DNA of 64,000 bases from Myroides indicus (GTDB taxonomy: Bacteria; Bacteroidota; Bacteroidia; Flavobacteriales; Flavobacteriaceae), in the NCBI RefSeq assembly GCF_004364575.1, contig NZ_SOAG01000008.1, positions 37,225 through 101,224 on the forward strand. The letters run 5' to 3'. A program made the translations under genes and the position numbers. The notes beneath the pieces were generated by a model. That model was not told where the DNA came from. It searched no databases and saw nothing but the letters and a program-made list of their open reading frames with translations. Positions 15,970 through 24,518 of this stretch are shown here, in pieces (the stretch's first letter is position 1; each line of letters begins with the position of its first letter).

Positions 15970-17028
15970 ATGAATCTATCCAACAAACTCAAATACTGGT
16001 ATTTAGAAAACAAACGCCATTTACCTTGGCGAGAAACGAAAGATCCGTATGCGATTTGGCTGTCTGAAATTATACTCCAGCAAACGCGAGTAATACAAGG
16101 TTTACCTTATTATGAAGCCTTTTTAAAGACCTATCCTACTGTTTTTGATTTGGCTAATGCTCCCGAAGACGATATTCTTCGATTGTGGCAGGGACTGGGG
16201 TATTACAGCAGAGCACGGAATCTACATGAGACTGCAAAAAAAGTAGCTTTTGAATACAACGGCAGCTTTCCCAACAATTATAAAGACCTCATATTATTAA
16301 AAGGTATAGGTGATTACACTGCTGCTGCAATTGCCTCTATTGCATTTGACGAGGTTGTTCCTGTAGTAGACGGAAATGTCTTTCGGGTATTATCGCGTAT
16401 TTATGGCATTACATCCGACATTTCTGCGGGGGCTACCAAAAAAGAATTTCAGCAGCTGGCACAAACACTGATTCCTCAAAATAACCCTGCTCTTTTTAAT
16501 CAGGCAATCATGGATTTCGGTGCTATTCAATGCACTCCAAAATCGCCAGACTGCTCAGCTTGCCCCTTTATAAAAGAATGTATAGCTTATCAAACTAATC
16601 AGGTCGACAAACTCCCTATAAAAATAAGTAAAGTGAAAGTCAAAAACCGCTACCTGGATTTTTTAATTTTTGTAGACCAAAACAACTGTACTTTAATAGA
16701 ACAGCGCACACAAAAAGACATTTGGCAAAAATTGTATCAATTCCCGGTTATAGATAGATTTGAAAACAAAAAAGCAGATATTAATTCCATTATTCAAACG
16801 CAATACGCAAAAATAAACGTCCAAAATATCACATTAATGAACCCCAAACAGATTGTGCATGTTTTATCGCATCAAAAACTGCATATTCACTTTTGGCTGA
16901 TCAATACAGCTGATGTGCTTACTGAAGGCGTGCAGTGGAGTGAGTTAAATAAATTTGGTTTTCCGATTGTAATTCATAACTTTATTCAATCTTACAGCAA
17001 CTACATCACAAATCAAACATTACCATGA
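15970..17028 (+). CDS. mutY: adenine DNA glycosylase
   Basis: 352-residue base-excision enzyme that removes adenine mispaired with 8-oxoguanine. Visible: catalytic E33 in SEIILQQTR, the helix-hairpin-helix LLKGIGDYTAAAIA, catalytic D134 in VVDGNVFRVLSR, and the 4Fe-4S loop C-x6-C-x2-C-x5-C (CTPKSPDC, SAC, PFIKEC). A C-terminal MutT-like domain follows (about 225-350, with VLSHQKLHIHF). The ATG at 15970 was chosen because the frame's earlier TTG falls inside the promoter. The stop overlaps the ssb start (ATGA at 17025-17028), indicating translational coupling. Confidence 0.95.
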   Translation: MNLSNKLKYWYLENKRHLPWRETKDPYAIWLSEIILQQTRVIQGLPYYEAFLKTYPTVFDLANAPEDDILRLWQGLGYYSRARNLHETAKKVAFEYNGSFPNNYKDLILLKGIGDYTAAAIASIAFDEVVPVVDGNVFRVLSRIYGITSDISAGATKKEFQQLAQTLIPQNNPALFNQAIMDFGAIQCTPKSPDCSACPFIKECIAYQTNQVDKLPIKISKVKVKNRYLDFLIFVDQNNCTLIEQRTQKDIWQKLYQFPVIDRFENKKADINSIIQTQYAKINVQNITLMNPKQIVHVLSHQKLHIHFWLINTADVLTEGVQWSELNKFGFPIVIHNFIQSYSNYITNQTLP

Positions 17029-17468
17029 ACGGCACACTTAATAAAGTAACATTAATAGGACATTTGGGCGACAACGTCAAAATTCATTATTTTGAGAATG
17101 GAAACTGCATCGGTCGTTTTCCTCTGGCAACTAATGAAGTTTACATCAATAAAACCACCAATGAGAAAATAACCTCAACCGAATGGCACAATATTGCTGT
17201 AAGAAACAAACAGGCAGAAGTTTGTGAAAAATACCTCACCAAAGGAGATCGAATTTATATAGAGGGACGCATTCGATCAAGACAATGGCAAGGTGATGAC
17301 GGCATACAAAGACAAACCGTTGAAATTATGGTAACTGAGTTTATGTTTTTAGATATTAAAAAAGACACTGATAACAAAAACAAAACCACTTTTGACGAAG
17401 CTAAAAAAAATGCTATTGATAACTTTACAGTGCCCGGTGAAACGAATGAAGATAACTTGCCCTTTTAA
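17025..17468 (+). CDS. ssb: single-stranded DNA-binding protein
   Basis: 147 residues with an N-terminal OB fold (NKVTLIGHLGDNVKIHYF, and TEWHNIAVRNKQAEVCEKYLTKGDRIYIEGRI). A flexible linker leads to the acidic tip ending NEDNLPF, the conserved tail that docks repair and replication partners. It overlaps mutY by four bases and is followed 21 bases later by gldD. In other gliding Flavobacteria, from general knowledge, gldE lies between ssb and gldD; here there is no room for it. Confidence 0.95.
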   Translation: MNGTLNKVTLIGHLGDNVKIHYFENGNCIGRFPLATNEVYINKTTNEKITSTEWHNIAVRNKQAEVCEKYLTKGDRIYIEGRIRSRQWQGDDGIQRQTVEIMVTEFMFLDIKKDTDNKNKTTFDEAKKNAIDNFTVPGETNEDNLPF

Positions 17469-17489
17469 AAAACTTCTTAAATCCAAACT

Positions 17490-18065
17490 ATGTATTTAAA
17501 TACAGTAAAACTACCATTTATAGGTTTGTTTATTCTTGTTTTTTTTTCAGCCTGTAAAGAAGAAAGCACTCCAAAACCAGATGCCTTCTTGACTTTAGAG
17601 TATCCAAAACAAGAATATATAGATTACCACAATCCCAAAACCGAATTTTCATTTGAGGTTAACCAATGGGCAACTGTAAAAGAAATGAAATCCAATTCTT
17701 TTGAAGTTCATTATCCTTCTATGAAAGCGACTTTATTTTTTAATTACAAGCCTGTAGAAAACAATTTGGATATTCTTTTTAAGGATGCTCAAAAACTTAC
17801 TTATGAACATTTTATAAAAGCTGATGAAATTATAGAATACCCTTTTATAAATGATGGTAATAAAGTATACGGTATGCTTTATAACATACAGGGAGATGCT
17901 GCTACAAACATTCAGTTTTATGCTACTGACAGCGTTAAAAACTTTTTAGTTGGATCACTGTATTTTTATGCAAAACCTAATTTTGATTCTATATTGCCGG
18001 CTAAAGAATATATTGAAAAAGATATGCGCCGAGTATTAGAAACTCTAAAATGGAAAGAAAAGTAG
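17490..18065 (+). CDS. gldD: GldD-family gliding motility lipoprotein
   Basis: 191-residue lipoprotein with a signal segment and lipobox FFSAC (cysteine at about residue 22). The mature part fits GldD by size, by the LEYPKQEYIDYHNPKTEFSF opening, by the EVHYPSMKATLFFNYKPV segment, and by position after mutY-ssb. GldD is required for gliding in Flavobacterium johnsoniae; its biochemical role is unknown. Its usual partner gldE, a CBS-domain membrane protein, is not adjacent. The gene is convergent with the metal-binding lipoprotein gene. Confidence 0.85.
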   Translation: MYLNTVKLPFIGLFILVFFSACKEESTPKPDAFLTLEYPKQEYIDYHNPKTEFSFEVNQWATVKEMKSNSFEVHYPSMKATLFFNYKPVENNLDILFKDAQKLTYEHFIKADEIIEYPFINDGNKVYGMLYNIQGDAATNIQFYATDSVKNFLVGSLYFYAKPNFDSILPAKEYIEKDMRRVLETLKWKEK

Positions 18066-18084
18066 TATTACTTTAAAAATTAAA

Positions 18085-18111
18085 AAGGCTATGTGTTTTT
18101 CACATAGCCTT
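18085..18111. terminator. bidirectional terminator between gldD and HMA lipoprotein gene
   Basis: Perfect 11-bp stem AAGGCTATGTG / CACATAGCCTT with a loop of five T. On the minus strand it is followed by a T-rich run, so it suits the HMA lipoprotein gene best, but its position between convergent genes can serve both. Confidence 0.75.
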
Positions 18112-18129
18112 AATTCCTGATTAAAAAAT

Positions 18130-18528
18130 CTACAAAGGTTTTTCTACTTCTAAATTTTCTACTTTATATGCACCGTCAGCAATTTTTTCTACAGTCTCTT
18201 TTAAAGATGCTCCATTTTGTTTAGCATCGTCAAACTCTACCACAGCAGTTTTGTTTTCAAAATCTACTTTTGCTTCTTTTACTCCTTCCAGATTACCTAA
18301 CTTATTTTCGATCATTTTAGCACATCCCATCGCACAAGTCATTCCTTCAATCTGAAAAGTTGCTTTTTCTATTTTCCCTGCTACTTCTTCCCCTTTTTCG
18401 GATAAAGGAACCGTTTTTGTTGTTTGTGTTTCCACTCCCGCTCGTTCTTCTTTATTTCCCTCTTTGCAGCTGACAAAAAGTAAAGATACTCCTAATATTG
18501 CCGCCAATATAAATCTACCTGTATTCAT
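18130..18528 (-). CDS. HMA-domain lipoprotein with CxxxC metal site
   Basis: 132-residue lipoprotein: signal segment, lipobox FVSC (C21), a 35-residue linker, then a heavy-metal-associated domain (about 55-125). The metal loop reads GMTCAMGC, with C65 and C69 separated by three residues rather than the CxxC of copper chaperones such as CopZ. The location in the envelope suggests a periplasmic metal-binding or delivery role. Copper is the usual HMA ligand, but the altered spacing makes the metal uncertain. No transporter lies next to it. Confidence 0.82.
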   Translation of the reverse strand: MNTGRFILAAILGVSLLFVSCKEGNKEERAGVETQTTKTVPLSEKGEEVAGKIEKATFQIEGMTCAMGCAKMIENKLGNLEGVKEAKVDFENKTAVVEFDDAKQNGASLKETVEKIADGAYKVENLEVEKPL

Positions 18529-18587
18529 CTATTTAATTTGCTTAACTGGTTATTATTTAGATCTTAAAAAGCCTTTTACAAAAATAC

Positions 18588-18616
18588 AAAAAGCAACTGA
18601 TATTCAGTTGCTTTTT
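18588..18616 (-). terminator. terminator after the M16 operon
   Basis: Perfect 13-bp stem AAAAAGCAACTGA / TCAGTTGCTTTTT with a 3-base loop, about 20 bases after the second M16 gene. The A-rich left arm gives a U-tract on the minus strand. Confidence 0.8.
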
Positions 18617-18637
18617 AAAATATTTATAATTTTAAAT

Positions 18638-20689
18638 TTATTTAAAATCTCCATCAGAGACACCTTCATTAATTTTCACTTCTGAAGTTACGATTTCCAG
18701 ATCAATTCCTACGTTCATTGTTTGCAAAAACGGAAACTTAATCCCTTTCACTTCTTTATAATCTCCGTAGTAAATAGTTTGCGTCATCATTTGACCATTT
18801 TGCTCCATTGTTTGGTTAGTTGCTGTTTTTAATCCGGTTTCAACATCGTAATAATGAGTTGAATTACCTATTTTCACTCCATAAGCTTCTTTGCCATTAA
18901 CAGATTCTATCCCTACCAGCTGAATATCTGTATTGTCTTTCCACTGCATTTCGGCAAAAGGATAAGCTTCCGTCTGAGCATCTTTTAATTCCTCTCCGGT
19001 TACATCTATTTTTTGTCCCTGAGCAAACGAGTATCCTTCAGTTGGTGTAATTACTTGTTTAGAAATTACGCTTCCCATCATTTTTTGCTCTACAACAATA
19101 TAACCAGATTTTACTTTACTTATCATTTCCAATTTCATTCCTTGAACCTCAGCAGAACTAGTTGTCATAAGTGTTTTTACTTCAGATAGTTTTTGCTCTC
19201 CTCCTATAGCCTGTAAATATTTTGCTATAACACTTTGCGCAGTTACTCCTGCCGGGACAGCTTTATTATAGTCTGGTTTTTCTACCGTTTCACCCAAGCG
19301 ATTATAGTAATTAATCGGCAAGCTCAGGTTTTCCAATCCTGCTAAAATCTCAGTCCCCTTACCTACGATTACAATTCGCATATTATCTTTAAGAAAATAC
19401 TTTTGTGCTGCTTTTTGAATATCTTGTGCTGTTACTGCATTAATGTTTTTTATATAGTTTTCATAAAAATCTGCAGGCAGTTTATACAGTTCTTTGTTTA
19501 AAGCATAACGAGCAACCGTAGCTGGTTTTTGTATTTCCATAACAAAATTTCCGACATATTTAGCCTTTGCCATTTCTAGTTCTTCGTCTTTTACCAGCGT
19601 GTGACGAATATTATCTATTTCATTAATAAATTCAGTTACTGCACTATCCGTCACCACATTTCTAACCGAAGCTGACGCTCTGAATTTCCCCGGATACTTA
19701 CGCGCTGTACTCACAGATGAATAAGCTCCATATGTCCAACCATGAGCTTCACGCAGATTTAAAAACAAACGCCCTTCTCCGCCTCCGCCTAAAATCTGGT
19801 TAGCGAGCAGTACAGCAAAGTAATCTTTATCAGTCATTTTTAACTCTACCTCATTTACCAAGGATATTTCAGACTGAACTGCATTAGACATATCTACAAA
19901 ATCAATTTGTGTTTCGGGAACATTTCCTTTCATTTTATGGTCTATAAAACTTGTTTTAGAACTTTTCCAGTTTTCAAAAAGCTTTTTCACCATTTTCTCT
20001 GTCTGTTTGTAATCTACATCTCCCACAACAACGAGATAAGCATTTTCCGGACTAAAATATTTTTGATAATAATCTTTCACGTCCTGCAAAGTTACATTTT
20101 GAAGAGTTTGTTCCGTCTCAAATTCTCCTACCGGTGTATTTTTGCCATATAACAACGCATCTTCCACTTTTCGGGCAGTAGCTGTTACGCTTTTTTCATC
20201 TGCCTTTATAGCCTCTAGTGATTGAGCTTTAACTTTATCAAATTCTTCTTGTGTAAATATAGCATTCAACGCACCGTCTGCCAATAAACCCAAAATGGTT
20301 TCATTGTATTTTGACAGACCACTTGCAGATGCTCCTGAAGACCAAAAATTAATATTTGCTCCCAAAAAATCTATTTCATCATTAAATTTATCCTTGCTCA
20401 TTTTCTTAGTTTCATTCCCAATCATCCCCGATAAAATAGAAGACACCCCCGCTTTTTCTCCTTCATAAACAAGCGGGTTATCAATAGTTAAAGTATAGGA
20501 AACGCGTGGTAATTTATGATTTTGAACCACCAATACTTTCATCCCGTTTTTTAAGGTAAATGAAGTAGGCTGGCTAATCTGCACAGCAGGAGCAGGTCCG
20601 GCAACCGGCTGTTTTCTGTCTTGTGCCTGAATTTGTAACGCTGAAAGGGTAAAAGCCAAACTTGCGGCGTATATATATATATTTTTCAT
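18638..20689 (-). CDS. M16 peptidase-like protein (non-catalytic subunit) with C-terminal LolA-like domain
   Basis: 683 residues from the ATG at 20689, chosen because MKNIYIYAASLAF gives a signal peptide cleaved near IQAQ. The first about 430 residues are a double M16 unit (GMKVLVVQNHKLPRVSYTL; GGGEGRLFLNLREAHGWTYGAYSS with the conserved R and Y pair). The HxxEH zinc motif is absent: the equivalent region reads GVSSILSGMIGNE. Such proteins pair with an active M16 subunit, which is the gene just upstream. After about residue 470 a further about 210-residue domain resembles outer-membrane lipoprotein-sorting (LolA-like) beta domains. The pair probably degrades peptides in the periplasm; the native substrate is unknown. 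Confidence 0.87.
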   Translation of the reverse strand: MKNIYIYAASLAFTLSALQIQAQDRKQPVAGPAPAVQISQPTSFTLKNGMKVLVVQNHKLPRVSYTLTIDNPLVYEGEKAGVSSILSGMIGNETKKMSKDKFNDEIDFLGANINFWSSGASASGLSKYNETILGLLADGALNAIFTQEEFDKVKAQSLEAIKADEKSVTATARKVEDALLYGKNTPVGEFETEQTLQNVTLQDVKDYYQKYFSPENAYLVVVGDVDYKQTEKMVKKLFENWKSSKTSFIDHKMKGNVPETQIDFVDMSNAVQSEISLVNEVELKMTDKDYFAVLLANQILGGGGEGRLFLNLREAHGWTYGAYSSVSTARKYPGKFRASASVRNVVTDSAVTEFINEIDNIRHTLVKDEELEMAKAKYVGNFVMEIQKPATVARYALNKELYKLPADFYENYIKNINAVTAQDIQKAAQKYFLKDNMRIVIVGKGTEILAGLENLSLPINYYNRLGETVEKPDYNKAVPAGVTAQSVIAKYLQAIGGEQKLSEVKTLMTTSSAEVQGMKLEMISKVKSGYIVVEQKMMGSVISKQVITPTEGYSFAQGQKIDVTGEELKDAQTEAYPFAEMQWKDNTDIQLVGIESVNGKEAYGVKIGNSTHYYDVETGLKTATNQTMEQNGQMMTQTIYYGDYKEVKGIKFPFLQTMNVGIDLEIVTSEVKINEGVSDGDFK

Positions 20690-20711
20690 TGTATAATCTA
20701 TTTCTTTTAAA

Positions 20712-22031
20712 TTAGTTATTAGCTTGCTTTTCCGGAATATAATCAAGAATAAGTCTTTGATTTTTATTCAAATATTTTTTTGCAACTTCTCTGATTTCTT
20801 CACGAGTAATGCTTCTGTAAATATCAATTTCACTGTTAATCAGATTCACATCGCCATACAATAAGTAATACGTCGCCAAGTTATGTGCCAGTCCTTCTAT
20901 ATTAGCATTTTCATCAACGTACTGCTTTTCAAATATATTTTGTAATTTTTGATAATCTCTTTCTGAAATAAGCTTTGTTTGTAATTTTTCCACTTCTTCA
21001 TCAATTTCTCTCACTAAATCATCAGAAGAATAGCCCTGCATCGGAATGCCAGCTATAAAATAAATACCGTAATCTTCTTGTGCTACATTAGCAGCAAAAA
21101 TTTCTAATGCCATTTTCTTGTCATCCACTACTTTTTTATAGAGGCGAGAGCTTTTCCCTGTCGATAAAATAGTAGAAATCATATCCAACACTCTTGCTTC
21201 GCGTGTTTTCATAGATGGCGTACGAAAAGCTTCAATAACCATTGGCAGCTGAATATTAGGATCTTCAAACTCAGCATTAATCTGCGTGGTAATAGGATCT
21301 TCTACTGCATGAGTACGGGCAATTTTTTGTCCTTTTGGTATGGTTCCGAAATATTGCTGAATCCACGTTTTTGCCTGCTCTTTATCGATATCTCCCGCAA
21401 CTACCAATACAGCATTATTCGGAATATAAAATTTTTTATTAAAGGCTAAAAACTCATCTAAAGTAGCAGCATCTAAGTGCTCCATTGATCCGATAGGCGA
21501 CCAACGGTAAGGATGCTTGGCAAACAGGTTTTTCTTTACTTCAGAAAAGATTTGTCCATAAGGCTGATTGTCAACTCGCAAACGCTTTTCTTCCTTTACT
21601 ACTTCATTTTGCGTATCTACTCCTATTTGATTAATAACCGGATGCATCAAACGCTCAGATTCCATCCAAAGGGCTAATTCAAGATTATTAGACGGAAAAA
21701 CTTCATAATAATACGTTCTGTCGTCAGACGTATTGGCGTTGTTTTGTCCTCCGTTAGCAGTTACCAGCTTAAACCACTCTCCTCTTTCTATGTTTTTAGT
21801 ACCTTCAAACAACAGGTGTTCAAAAAAGTGAGCAAACCCCGTTCTTTCCGGATTCTCATCTTTTGCTCCTACGTGATACATCACCGAAGTTACTACAACT
21901 GGTGCTGATTTATCCTGATGCAAAATAACGTGAAGCCCGTTATCCAAAGTGTATTGATCAAATTCCACTTTCTGAGCCGACGCTGATATTCCTAAGAACA
22001 AAGCGCTTAAAATCAATAATGATTTTTTCAT
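20712..22031 (-). CDS. M16 zinc peptidase (catalytic subunit)
   Basis: 439 residues from the ATG at 22031; the longer frame start would place residues before a clear signal peptide (MKKSLLILSALFLG, cleaved after ASAQ). The inverted zinc motif H68-FF-E71-H72 is intact in AHFFEHLLFEGT, with a distal glutamate in NEVVKEEKRLR. The second M16 half has the SSRLYKKVVDDKKMA segment. It precedes the non-catalytic M16 gene by 22 bases, so together they likely form one heterodimeric periplasmic protease. Confidence 0.92.
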   Translation of the reverse strand: MKKSLLILSALFLGISASAQKVEFDQYTLDNGLHVILHQDKSAPVVVTSVMYHVGAKDENPERTGFAHFFEHLLFEGTKNIERGEWFKLVTANGGQNNANTSDDRTYYYEVFPSNNLELALWMESERLMHPVINQIGVDTQNEVVKEEKRLRVDNQPYGQIFSEVKKNLFAKHPYRWSPIGSMEHLDAATLDEFLAFNKKFYIPNNAVLVVAGDIDKEQAKTWIQQYFGTIPKGQKIARTHAVEDPITTQINAEFEDPNIQLPMVIEAFRTPSMKTREARVLDMISTILSTGKSSRLYKKVVDDKKMALEIFAANVAQEDYGIYFIAGIPMQGYSSDDLVREIDEEVEKLQTKLISERDYQKLQNIFEKQYVDENANIEGLAHNLATYYLLYGDVNLINSEIDIYRSITREEIREVAKKYLNKNQRLILDYIPEKQANN

Positions 22032-22143
22032 TCTATTTAGTTTTTGAAAATTAGTTTTACACCTTATGTGTCGTAAAAAAAGATAATTTGTTACAACTAA
22101 AATCAAAAAAATATTTACTAAGACATAACTTTTTTATAGTGTA

Positions 22144-22174
22144 TTGCAGAACCCAAAAAAAGTTTTATATTTGC
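22144..22174 (+). promoter_or_regulatory. predicted rplU-rpmA promoter
   Basis: TTG at 22144-22146, a 19-bp spacer and TATATTTGC at 22166-22174 match the Bacteroidota consensus. The rplU ATG is 34 bases downstream. Confidence 0.75.
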
Positions 22175-22207
22175 ACACTTGAATATTAACATATTAATTT
22201 TATTGTT

Positions 22208-22570
22208 ATGTACGCAATCGTAGAGATAGCAGGGCAACAATTTAAAGTTAGCAAAGACCAGAAAGTGTATGTACATCGTTTGGGTCAGGAAGAAGGAACT
22301 TCTGTTACTTTTGACAAAGTTCTTTTGGTTGACGATAACAACAACATCACTTTAGGCGCCCCAGCTATAGAAGGTGCTTCTGTAGAAGCTAAAATTTTAC
22401 AACACCTTAAAGGTGACAAAGTAATCGTTTTCAAAAAGAAAAGAAGAAAAGGTTACAAAAAGAAAAATGGTCACAGACAAGCTTTGACTCAAATTGTAAT
22501 TGAAGGAATCAATGCAGGAGGAGCAAAGAAAAAAACAACTAAAAAAGAGGCAGCTGAGGCAGCTGAATAA
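22208..22570 (+). CDS. rplU: 50S ribosomal protein L21
   Basis: 120 residues beginning [18 protein letters not shown], the family signature. The [16 protein letters not shown] region binds 23S rRNA. A short C-terminal tail ([14 protein letters not shown]) extends beyond the roughly 103-residue bacterial core. It is followed 23 bases later by rpmA, the standard pairing. Confidence 0.97.
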   Translation: MYAIVEIAGQQFKVSKDQKVYVHRLGQEEGTSVTFDKVLLVDDNNNITLGAPAIEGASVEAKILQHLKGDKVIVFKKKRRKGYKKKNGHRQALTQIVIEGINAGGAKKKTTKKEAAEAAE

Positions 22571-22593
22571 TTAACATTAAAAATTAAAACGTC

Positions 22594-22854
22594 ATGGCTC
22601 ACAAGAAAGGTGTCGGAAGTTCTAAGAACGGTAGAGAATCAGAATCGAAACGTTTGGGCGTTAAGATTTTCGGTGGTCAGGCAGCAATTGCCGGAAATAT
22701 CATCGTAAGACAAAGAGGTTCTAAACACAATGCCGGAGAAAACGTTTACATGGGTAAAGATCACACTTTACACGCAAAAGTTGACGGAGTTGTTAAATTT
22801 CAAAAGAAAAGAGACAACAAATCTTACGTTTCTATTGTTCCGTTTGAAGCTTAG
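22594..22854 (+). CDS. rpmA: 50S ribosomal protein L27
   Basis: 86 residues starting [16 protein letters not shown], so it has the direct mature-type N-terminus near the peptidyl-transferase centre and not the cleaved extension found in Firmicutes. [16 protein letters not shown] and GKDHTLHA are conserved blocks. It is second in the rplU-rpmA operon and is followed by a strong terminator. Confidence 0.97.
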   Translation: MAHKKGVGSSKNGRESESKRLGVKIFGGQAAIAGNIIVRQRGSKHNAGENVYMGKDHTLHAKVDGVVKFQKKRDNKSYVSIVPFEA

Positions 22855-22892
22855 AAATCAAGGTTTGTTCTAAAGAAACAAACTATCTTTAT

Positions 22893-22926
22893 AAAAAAGG
22901 TGCTTTTTTTAAAAAGCACCTTTTTT
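22893..22926 (+). terminator. terminator after rpmA
   Basis: AAAAAAGGTGC (22893-22903) pairs with GCACCTTTTTT (22916-22926); the A/T inner bases extend the stem. A T-rich tail follows. Confidence 0.85.
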
Positions 22927-23034
22927 ATTTTATCTATTTTATTCTTATTTATATTTTTAAAATCTTTAATAGAAAGCACACTTCATTAATATCCAGTGTC
23001 TTATTATTTTTATTTAGAAAGATTAAAAATAAAT

Positions 23035-23064
23035 TTGTTTAATATGTTTTATTATTTAATTTTG
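23035..23064 (+). promoter_or_regulatory. predicted promoter of the three-repeat lipoprotein
   Basis: TTG at 23035-23037, a 19-bp spacer and TAATTTTG at 23057-23064 fit the Bacteroidota pattern. The ATG is 31 bases downstream. Confidence 0.6.
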
Positions 23065-23094
23065 GTCTAAATAAAATTATATAAATAAACACAC

Positions 23095-24423
23095 ATGAAA
23101 ATTACAAAATTATTTTCCGCAATTGCTGTTTTAGCTTTTTTAGTAACAAGCTGTTCTAGCGATGATGGTTCCCCAATCCGTCCTGATGGAGGAAGTGACC
23201 AAACTGAAGTTGGCAAAGAACTTACTTTTGAGGGGACCTATGAATATGGTCATTCAGGAATGCCTATTCCTTTTGAATTTGCAAAAAAAACGATTACGAT
23301 GAAGATGTCTGAAATGGCAGGAAGCGGACAAGGTGATGATGTATATAACATTCTAACCGTATACAAAAACAAAGAAGGCGTTTTAAAAGTAGTTGCTAAA
23401 AACGCTGCGGAAAGTGAGTATTCTGCTTTTTTTATCAAAAATATCTCTGATAAATCTGTAGATTTCAATATGGATTATTCTTTTTCTAATGAAAAAGAAG
23501 CAATTGATTCTACCTATCCTACTGAAGGTCAAAATGCTCCAGATCATTCAAACATGAAATTCGGATGGTTGACATTATACAAAGCAGGAGAAAGCGAAAC
23601 TAAAATTACTCTGCCTGTAAACGGTAAATATGTTTTTTCATCACAAGGACATAGCTACTACTATGATTTTTCAAACGAAGTAATTAACTTCAATGGATCT
23701 TACGATATGACAGTATTAGCACACAATACAAGCACTAATAAAATATTGTTGCAAGGCGCAGATGAGTCAGTAGCAGGCAAATACTACGTTGCTCAATTAA
23801 AAAACATTACCGAAAATTCTGTAGATGTAGCACGTCTTACTTTTTCAGGAGACAATGCTAAAACAGAAGCGGAAAGCGAATTTGCCAAATCTGAAGAAGT
23901 TGGTGCTAATTTTAGTACTTATACAAGAGAAGGCGACTCTAGTGAAAGTTCTTTTGAAAATTTAAACGGAACTTATGGTTCTGCCATTATCTATGATGAG
24001 AATAATGAACCTTTAGCCCAATATGTATTTAAAATAGGAGAGAATAATGAAGCATTCTTATTCAGAGCAAATATGACAGGCAGCGGTATGGATGATTTTG
24101 CATCTTTTGTATTAAGCCGTGTTTTTGCGGATGAAAGTAAAGGACAGCTTATTTATAAAATAACTAGTTCTACAGGATATTATGCCGGAAGAGAAGGTCA
24201 GTTTTTAACCATCTACGTGAAAGATATTTCCGCTACGGCAGACAAAGCTACCTTTGCTATTGCAACAAAAGACGGAAGCACTTCTGTAGCGGCGAGCAAA
24301 GGAGATGTAATTGGGAAAACATTAGAAGAAGCTAAAGAAATCCAAGCTCCATCTGCTGACAAAATATGGAATTTGGACATGATGACCTATGCTCATCAAT
24401 GGATTTCAACGACAAAAGAATAA
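23095..24423 (+). CDS. lipoprotein with three internal repeats, function unknown
   Basis: 442-residue lipoprotein with lipobox VTSC (cysteine near residue 20) followed by SSDDG, an acidic stretch after the cysteine of the kind linked to surface export of lipoproteins in Bacteroidota. I do not recognise the family. Three units of roughly 110-130 residues can be seen, each opening with a G-T/K-Y strand and closing with a similar strand: FIKNISDKSVDFN, QLKNITENSVDVA and YVKDISATADKATFA. This suggests three tandem beta domains. It stands alone with its own promoter and terminator. Surface display is inference. Confidence 0.75.
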   Translation: MKITKLFSAIAVLAFLVTSCSSDDGSPIRPDGGSDQTEVGKELTFEGTYEYGHSGMPIPFEFAKKTITMKMSEMAGSGQGDDVYNILTVYKNKEGVLKVVAKNAAESEYSAFFIKNISDKSVDFNMDYSFSNEKEAIDSTYPTEGQNAPDHSNMKFGWLTLYKAGESETKITLPVNGKYVFSSQGHSYYYDFSNEVINFNGSYDMTVLAHNTSTNKILLQGADESVAGKYYVAQLKNITENSVDVARLTFSGDNAKTEAESEFAKSEEVGANFSTYTREGDSSESSFENLNGTYGSAIIYDENNEPLAQYVFKIGENNEAFLFRANMTGSGMDDFASFVLSRVFADESKGQLIYKITSSTGYYAGREGQFLTIYVKDISATADKATFAIATKDGSTSVAASKGDVIGKTLEEAKEIQAPSADKIWNLDMMTYAHQWISTTKE

Positions 24424-24459
24424 CCTCCTTTGTTATTACACTAAATAATTGTTAGTTTT

Positions 24460-24494
24460 AAAACCACTTGCGGAAAATTTCACGAGTGGTTTTT
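24460..24494 (+). terminator. terminator after the three-repeat lipoprotein gene
   Basis: AAAACCACT (24460-24468) pairs with AGTGGTTTT (24485-24493), extended by a G-C and a wobble pair, and is followed by T residues. It lies between convergent genes and may also serve dgt. Confidence 0.75.
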
Positions 24495-24518
24495 TATACA
24501 TATATATATCTATCATTA

